From contig JAZGUH010000263.1 of the NCBI GenBank assembly GCA_037893225.1, positions 1 to 64,000 on the forward strand: a DNA stretch of 64,000 nucleotides, written 5' to 3'. Made by a program: the position numbers and the translations under genes. How positions within the stretch are numbered: the stretch's first letter is position 1; each line of letters opens with the position of its first letter. The stretch comes from Hippasteria phrygiana. Its lineage: Eukaryota > Echinodermata > Asteroidea > Valvatida > Goniasteridae. The notes beneath the pieces were generated by a model. The model was given only the letters and a program-made list of their open reading frames with translations. It did no database searches and was not told where the DNA came from. Shown here piece after piece: positions 57,745 to 64,000 of this stretch.

Positions 57745-59989
57745 AAAAGTAGAAAAATGCATTTAACCAAAACGTTCAATCTGCTTTTCTGCTATTTTAA
57801 CAGCAGAAAAGCAGATGTCCACTTTTGAACCTTCATAGTGTGTGTGCATGGAGAAATAGCTAGAGCATATGAAGCATGCAAGATATATGGGGGAAAAGGG
57901 GAACCCCCTCTTTTGTGTTGGCCATTGTGTTCCCGGAATCTCAGGAATTCTATTCAGAATTCTAGGGGGATGTGTTAGATAACAATAATCTGAAGCGTGC
58001 TTAGGGTATAGGGATAAAAGGGGGGTGGGGGGGGGGGGGGGTGGGGTTTGTACTCTTTTCCCCCATATCGTGCAGGGTATCAGCTAGAGGGCGCTGCCGT
58101 GCGCGCTGTACGTCGCACCGCGCTAAGGACGTCTTGGAACCAAGACTACTATGGACCATGCAGACATGTGTGTAACCAAAGATAGTAGAGCGCCGTAGGC
58201 GCGAAAGATGGGGAACTGTACCAGAAACACATACAAATGTATGTAATCGCGCATAGACTGGTGCGGCCGCCATTCGGGCAAGCTGATGTTTTGTAAAGTA
58301 CCCGGATGTTAGTGTAAACAAACTGACGTCGATCGAGCATGTCGAGTGTGAGTGACGTTTTGGGCATTTTATCATGTATTTTGTTTTACATTATATTGAA
58401 TAAGCCGTGTATTAAACAGTTGAGCGAAGATATGCATTTGGATTGAATCACAGTTGATGTTTTTTGAGGATTTAAACCACGTCCACAGCGAAGTGGGGTA
58501 AACAACAATTTTAAAAAATGAGAAATAAAATGGAGGGGAGATTGTTGCCATTTATTGCTATTCCCATGGGTCTTCTAAAAATTACAAAGGTATGAAATGA
58601 GTTTGCTGAGACTAAGTTAATTAATATGAAATCCTAAAACAACATTTTACATGCTATAAGTTGATAAAAAAAACAAAAAAACTTTTTGGGTGTTTATTAC
58701 TGGAATTGTTCTGTTTAAACTTGTTCTGTTTAAAAATATTGTTATCTCCTTCCGAATTATAACTTAATATTTAGCCTAAGCTTTTCCAAGCTGAATAAAC
58801 CATAACATTAACAGAATAAAGACAAGTAAGGCCAAATTTGCTCATGTTAACATGGTCTGTTATCTTTATTAATAAACACTCATTTTTTCCCATGGTGCAC
58901 AGGTGAATATTGTGTTTAATTGTTTAATATTGCAACACAATACTACAAAGTGGTGTTTTTTACAGAAATGCATTTGTCAAGTATTTGATTTATTTATATA
59001 AATTGCAATTGGCAAATGAAAAAACAACTAAATTAGTAATTAGTTTTGTGGGTAACACCATGTAATAATCTCGGGCAGCATAGTTCGACTGAAGACAGAG
59101 TAAAAAGTTTAAAATAATCAAGACCCTTCTTACCCTCATTTCTTTTTAGAACCACACCTAACATGGCATTACCCACAATACATATTTTCTTTAAGTTTCT
59201 TCTCTTAGTCTCACATCATGCAAAGCTTCAAATCCATTTAAGCGGTAGATTTATCTGTGAAGTCTATATAAGAAGTGATAGTTACCCAAATTTTGAATGT
59301 TTTTTATTTTCTCCAAAGCTTTAAAAGGAAACAGTACAATGCAAAAAGGCAAACTTGTTGGAAGAGGGCAATCACTACAATCAATCCTATAAACTTTGAC
59401 AATGACTTGTTTGAACCACTATTCACTGCCTTCAAAAACAGTGAAGTGATCAGTCAAATGGGAGACTCCTGAGTGGTCCCTTCTGCTTTGACAAGTTGTT
59501 GTATGCACGCATGCTCAGAACCAACAGGCATGATATTTGGTCCTTCAAAAAAATGTAGGAAAATTTTATTAAGTACAAGGGCTGACATACATGTACACAT
59601 GGTGCAAGCTTTAATAGACTTTTCAGGCTATTTAATCGCAATGTTTTCCCAAGGGTAAACAAATTTGGAAATTAGTTGGAAGAATAGTTGGAAGAATATC
59701 ATGCCTGCAGCAAAAAGGACAAATATCCCACCAGCATTTCAAAAGCCTACAATTACACTTTACTGCATGGTTCCTGAAGAATATTTCAACTGTTTCCGGG
59801 TTCAAAATTCATGTACACATCATTCACTCAGCCAAAAGTCAAGTGGTGCATCTCTGTACTCTCTAAAATCACTTGTTTTGTTTGCTATACCATTCATACA
59901 AAGAACCATGTTTGCCAGACAATCACCATATAGAGTAAACCAGAGTAAATTTCACTCTAAATTTAAGAGCCAAACTGACACCACTTAGG
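57745..59989. other. Unassigned spacer between LINE and P-type transposase
   Basis: A short hairpin and a G-rich run (58020-58045) are present. A 35-codon frame from 58336 (MSSVSDVLGILSC, then hydrophobic) and frames at 59275-59988 show no family resemblance. Part may belong to the 3' end of the P-type element. Confidence 0.35.
57778..57815. repeat. Short hairpin after the LINE tail
   Basis: ATCTGCTTTTCTGCT pairs with AGCAGAAAAGCAGAT across an 8-nt loop. Confidence 0.6.
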
Positions 59990-60102
59990 CAAGAGAGTGA
60001 CACCTCTTTAGTTAGTTTTACAATATAAGAGAGTGTATACAGCAAAGTACATCCCACACCTTTACTTGTGAGTGACTTTTAGCACTTTCCTGTTTTTCCT
60101 CT
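59990..60102 (-). other. 3' flank of the P-type transposase
   Basis: AT-rich noncoding DNA follows the stop. I could not find matching terminal inverted repeats or an 8-bp duplication for the element, so its outer boundaries remain undefined. Confidence 0.3.
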
Positions 60103-61302
60103 TCAGTGTGATTTCATGTAATTCTCTGTTTCTGAACTTGATGGCATATTGGATGTGCGCATACTGACAAAAATGGCAACAATACGAGCTCTGACTTTGT
60201 CACTGCAGACCTTCAGCTCATTATACGCACTCTGCTGGCAAATAGCACTATTGATTACATGGCTTATCCTATTGCGAGCCATTACAGACTGATTAAATTC
60301 CTTTCTAAATACCTGTTCACAAAGTGAACAAAAATCTACAAAGGTTTTAGTTGGAACCATCAGACCACCAAAGTCACTTTTGGTGGTGTCCCAAGCTTTT
60401 TGATGAATGAAGATTAGGGATGGATCATTTAATACTGTGTCCTGTGATAATAAGGCTGATCTACACTTGTTACAGGGGGTAACAACTTCATGACCTGTGA
60501 ACACTTTTCTGCAAAGGTAGCCTGCTATGTAAGACATGGTATTTTGCTCCAGCAACATGAAAGCAGATTGTGTGACAGGAATATACAGTGGATTTGCAGA
60601 TTCTTTCTTTGTTGTATTTATAAGACATCTTTTCTTTGTAAGAGAACTTAGACCAAGTATGAATTTATCACTGTCAGGTGCACAGTTGGAACTGAGTGCT
60701 GGTTTGATTAATTCTGCTACCATAACCATTCTTAAAGCAAATCTAAACTCGGATGCAGAGGGATTGTCCCTAAAGCCCCCCTTTCGTCTTATTGTAGAGA
60801 ACATGTTTTCAACAACATCTTGGTTGAATCTTCCAGTCAAGAGAAACTTTATTTCTTTCTTTGATTTCATTTCATTCCAAAGGTTAAGGAGGCAAGAAAT
60901 ACCCAAAATCCACCCTTTAATGCATATTACATTCTTTGAACCTACCACCTCCAAACTCTTAAGCCATGGTGCACACTCACTGAAAAATGCCAAATGTGCA
61001 GAGTTCTGTGAAAGAGGTCTTTTTAGCTTCTTCTTTTCTTTAAAATATCTACAATTGAATGAATCAAACAACTGGTCAATTTTCTCTACAAATTCTGCTG
61101 TATGAACAGCTTCAGCAGGGAGTTTACCTAAAGATGAGTATGTGTATATTCCTGCTGCTACAGAATGGCTTAAAACTTGTGCTGCTTTTCTAACCCTCAT
61201 CTTGGTAAAACTGTTGAGTTCAAAATGCCCCTTATGGGGCCATACGAATTGGGAGTTGGGAATCACTCTCATAAAATTGTTGAATATAAGACCACTTGGC
61301 AT
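60103..61302 (-). CDS. P-element-type (THAP9-like) transposase, C-terminal half
   Basis: A 399-codon open frame continues the transposase begun upstream. It contains HFELNSFTKMRVRKAAQVLS, the GTP-binding insertion region, and then LLTGRFNQDVVENMFSTIR followed by RDNPSASEFRFALRM. The latter is the P-element signature holding the catalytic Glu (in QDVVENMF). Near the end come the cysteine pairs CNKC and CSLC. The true join to the N-terminal half is near 61240, where a one-base frameshift separates the two frames, so the first about 20 residues of this frame are out of register. The stop is at 60103. This and the upstream frame are close to a full transposase minus its THAP domain. Confidence 0.85.
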   Translation of the reverse strand: MPSGLIFNNFMRVIPNSQFVWPHKGHFELNSFTKMRVRKAAQVLSHSVAAGIYTYSSLGKLPAEAVHTAEFVEKIDQLFDSFNCRYFKEKKKLKRPLSQNSAHLAFFSECAPWLKSLEVVGSKNVICIKGWILGISCLLNLWNEMKSKKEIKFLLTGRFNQDVVENMFSTIRRKGGFRDNPSASEFRFALRMVMVAELIKPALSSNCAPDSDKFILGLSSLTKKRCLINTTKKESANPLYIPVTQSAFMLLEQNTMSYIAGYLCRKVFTGHEVVTPCNKCRSALLSQDTVLNDPSLIFIHQKAWDTTKSDFGGLMVPTKTFVDFCSLCEQVFRKEFNQSVMARNRISHVINSAICQQSAYNELKVCSDKVRARIVAIFVSMRTSNMPSSSETENYMKSH

Positions 61303-62283
61303 TCTTCATGCTACCATCAGTACCTTTGAACCTAAATAGATATTTGACCATGTTGGATCTGGTATTTTTTAGAAGATGGGGAGGGTCATACATACAAAAT
61401 ACTTTATGGTCACCCAACATAAAATATGGTCTTTCTTCTGAAATGTTCAGACATTTAAAGGTTTTGACATTGTTGGAGCCCTGGTCGCAAACAACTAATT
61501 TTGGATAAAGTCCAATGTCCTCCAATTTCTGTAGACATTCCTTTAGCAATTTGGATTGTGTTTCACCTGTTGCTGCATTATTAGAGAGAAAGTAGCCAAC
61601 TGGCTGTTTCCGGTGAGAAAGCATTCCTCTTACAATAAATACCAATGCGTGGTTAGCAATCTTACCTGTCCGACCAAGGCTCCCAAAATCTTCAAAACCC
61701 TCTACCTTGTCAGTCGAAATGTCATACCTTAGTCCAGCTCTTAAACTCATCTCATCAAAAGTGACTACACAATATTTATCTCTCTCATTCATAGTGGAAA
61801 CCTTCTGCTTCATTACATCTAGAGTTTGTTTTGAGAACCCAGGCTGGATTTCGACATTGTGTAGCCACTTTCGAAGAACTGAAATGGATGGCAAAGTAAA
61901 AATTCTAGAACAGAATTGATAAGCTTTTGGACTTTGGTGGTAGAGTGATAGGGCAATAACCTTATCCGTGTATGACCATCTTCTTCCTCTCGGTTTGGTT
62001 CTCTTTGATGAGTTTCGAAGTTGTGAAGCAAAAAAGGACAAAGCGGGGTCCTCTAGATGTTCACTGACGCTGTCAATGAGTTGTCTAATGGTTGGTGTGC
62101 CCCCTGATGTCATGCAGGTCATGGTTTTTCCAAATTTGCTGACTTTCTGTTTCAGTCTGCAAACTCGGACACGTTCTTTCCGAAGAACTTTGCTGTTTTT
62201 TGATTCAGCCCTTTTCTGGTGCTGGTCCTGGTTCTGCTTGTCATCATTCTCGGCATATGTATGATCATGTTCGACTCGACAAA
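61232..62283 (-). CDS. P-element-type transposase, N-terminal/central half (after the THAP exon)
   Basis: The open frame runs from a probable splice acceptor (TTATGCAG before 62283, minus) to a stop near 61232. A coiled-coil stretch comes first (KVLRKERVRVCRLKQKVS), then the P-element core: KVIALSLYHQSPKAYQF, LPSISVLRKWL, VTFDEMSLR with the first catalytic Asp, and VVCDQGSNN with the second. MFCMYDPPHLLKNTRSN follows (family motif DPPHLLK). An internal ATG at 62122 is unlikely to be the natural start because the frame continues upstream to the acceptor. No THAP zinc finger was found between 62284 and 64000. One frameshift near 61240 makes this copy probably inactive. Confidence 0.85.
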
Positions 62284-62586
62284 CTGCATAAATAAGGAAA
62301 GAAATATTAAAATGAGATTAAAATACACATATTTTTTGTTTCAATTTCGGGAGACATTTTGGGACATTTCAGTAATGATCAAAATGCACCAATCCTCCTG
62401 TGAAATGCTGTAACCTTTGAGAAAATTATATTTGCAGACTAATAAGAATGCAAGAGATAGGTCTTTTGCAATAATCAAAACCAAATGCAGTAGAAACCTA
62501 CACAAAATAACCTGATGAAATGGAAACCAATGCACTGTTTTCTCAAAAACATGAAATTTTCTGAGATTAGTTTTAGAACTGGATGA

Positions 62587-63074
62587 GGGTCATTCTGTGT
62601 CAAATCACCCCCCAAAATAAAAAAATTACACCCCCACCCCCTTCAAATTAGTTTATATTTATTTTATAGGGTTATTTTGGGTGAAAAAGCAACAATTTCA
62701 AGTTTTAGCAGCATCCGACCAGCCGTTTTCGTTCTATCCCAGAGTGGGCTCAAGGTCGTGTGATCCACAAGGTCAAATTCAAGGTCTAAAGGTCATTGCT
62801 CGGACATAAATATTGCCAAAATTGGATTATTTATGATGTTACCTTTCCAAAGATATCAAAATCAGCAAATTTGGTCAACAGGTTAGGGAGGTATGGTCCT
62901 TTGAATATTGGCGGCCATGCCCATTTTGGCCAGAATGGCAAAAAACCGTTGGTCGGATGCTGCTGAAACTTGCAATTTTGGCATTTTCACCCAAAATAAC
63001 CTTATAAAACAAATATGAACTACTTTGAAAGGGGTGAGGTGTAACCCATTGGGTGATTTGACACGGAATGACCC
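62587..63074. mobile_element. MITE with GGGTCATTC ends
   Basis: GGGTCATTCTGTGTCAAATC and GATTTGACACGGAATGACCC are the ends. ATGA flanks both sides (62583-62586 and 63075-63078). Arms of about 130 bp share GCATCCGACCA and TTTTGGGTGAAAA. It separates the P-type transposase from any upstream exon. Confidence 0.7.
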
Positions 63075-63143
63075 ATGATTGAAATGATTGTTATCAATTA
63101 TCACACATTGAAAACTAACAGCAATACATATATTTCCCAAAAG

Positions 63144-63372
63144 TAGGGCTGTCCTGAATATATCGAATATTCGATATTCGATCGTCAAGCGAATATTCGA
63201 ATACCATTTTGCCAGTTTGAATATTCGAACAAATATATACGCATGTACAGATACGAGAAACGTTACGGCATTCAGCCGTGTCAAATGCCCCATTTTTGTC
63301 AATTGTAACTTTTTGTGGATGGAGGTTTGTTGTTCCCGTCCATACAAACCCTTGATACAACGGGGGCATGCA
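63144..63372 (+). mobile_element. AATATTCG-type hAT-like element, copy E (left half only)
   Basis: It starts TAGGGCTGTCCTGAATAT and runs through the copy C-like interior (CGTGTCAAATGCCCCATTTTTG, GATGGAGGTT, GTTCCCGTCC; about 63270-63350). It stops at about 63372 without a right terminal repeat, so it is truncated. Confidence 0.65.
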
Positions 63373-63729
63373 AAAAATACTGGTCTATAATATTGTGGCG
63401 AAAATCGCCTTCTGTTTATTAATAGTTTAACAGAACTAGAGAATCGCTTATTCTACCGGAACTGACCTTTTGCAAAGTCAAGAAATATTGAGGATAATCA
63501 TTGGAGTATTCTCATTTAGTCTTTCTTTCTTTCTTTCAGTTGTATTTCGTGAACGTGCAACACCCAGCTAGATGCGCCGTTCTGACTCTGTGGCTGTGCC
63601 GTGGTGTGCTTAAGTTATGTTGCAGTGAAAGATACGGAATTGCTGTACGTTGTTTATGCTGCACACATGACACAGAACCAGGGTGACGCGCGCCGGCTGA
63701 AGTGGAGCAAGTTACCGTAGCAGATTATT

Positions 63730-63900
63730 TGTGATTGGTCGATATTTTAGAGTGCGTCCAATCACTGCGTATGCAACAGAAGTGCGTGCTGCGCGTACGC
63801 GCTTCTTACAGCTATAAATTGAGCTGCAATCTCGTTTTTGGGGCTTCTCCTCCACGAGTGGTCCTCACCACAACAAGACCAAAGATGCAAAGATTTAAAG
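63730..63900 (+). promoter_or_regulatory. TATA/CCAAT promoter-like segment
   Basis: ATTGG at about 63734 and CCAAT at about 63758 precede TATAAA at 63813-63818 with normal spacing, so a start near 63843 is plausible. No downstream coding region is identifiable before the window ends. Inference from motifs only. Confidence 0.3.
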
Positions 63901-64000
63901 AACAAAGTTAGGCTATAATGTACTAGGGGACGAAACCCACGCTACCAATGGAAAAGCCCCTACGCATCATAATGATCATACTCCCGTAGTATAGTAACAG

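Noticed and set aside
58336..58443. 35-codon frame MSSVSDVLGILSC... as a host exon
   Set aside because: Hydrophobic and with a normal start, but no family resemblance and no clear splice donor; chance cannot be excluded.
60536..61105. 189-codon plus-strand open frame
   Set aside because: It is the antisense shadow of the P-type transposase, whose motifs are clear on the minus strand.

Overview
Origin. This is repeat-dense, intron-rich, AT-leaning animal nuclear DNA. The repertoire (ACATGTACATG-rich spacers, tRNA- and 5S-derived SINEs, LINEs, a Penelope-like element with a hammerhead ribozyme, P-element, hAT, Tc1, pogo/Tigger and TTAA-flanked elements) suggests a marine invertebrate such as a basal deuterostome or mollusc. 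I cannot name the species. No prokaryotic operons, rRNA operon or CRISPR array are visible.

Host gene. One conserved gene is recognisable: the plus-strand homologue of SMIM14, a small single-pass membrane protein. It is split into four short coding exons (20547-20621, 29384-29432, 34785-34936, 37349-37387) that join in frame to 104 codons and are separated by introns of about 8.8, 5.4 and 2.4 kb full of transposon debris. A promoter-like cluster and a possible 5' noncoding exon lie near 18.1-18.27 kb. Polyadenylation signals lie near 37.76 kb.

Layout. 1-7 kb: nested foldback elements, a Foldback-type element with 17-bp tandem repeats in its arms, and a 1.5-kb long-inverted-repeat element. 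7.8-13 kb: a 5.2-kb element with perfect 47-bp terminal inverted repeats (TIRs). 13-17 kb: minisatellites, a telomere-like GGGTTA repeat split by a hAT element, and a TTAA MITE. 18-37.8 kb: SMIM14, whose introns hold a degenerate APE-type LINE (about 23-25.5 kb), a Tc1-like remnant, SINEs and several hAT-like elements. 38-52 kb: a TATAAGCCGC-repeat element, a Tigger deletion derivative, AATATTCG-rich hAT-like elements with 8-bp target site duplications (TSDs), large hairpins and a 5S-derived SINE. 52.4-54.6 kb: an inverted-repeat element built of a 14-bp motif and a 201-bp satellite. 54.8-57.5 kb: a Penelope-like 3' fragment with a hammerhead ribozyme (minus strand), then a CR1/Jockey-like LINE (plus strand). 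60.1-62.3 kb: an almost complete P-element-type transposase on the minus strand. 62.6-64 kb: a MITE, a hAT half-element and a TATA/CCAAT promoter-like segment.

How it fits together. Except for SMIM14, nearly every assignable stretch is mobile DNA, often inserted into older mobile DNA. The most striking item is the 44-nt hammerhead ribozyme at 54921-54964 (minus), just downstream of the C-terminus of a Penelope-type reverse transcriptase/GIY-YIG protein.
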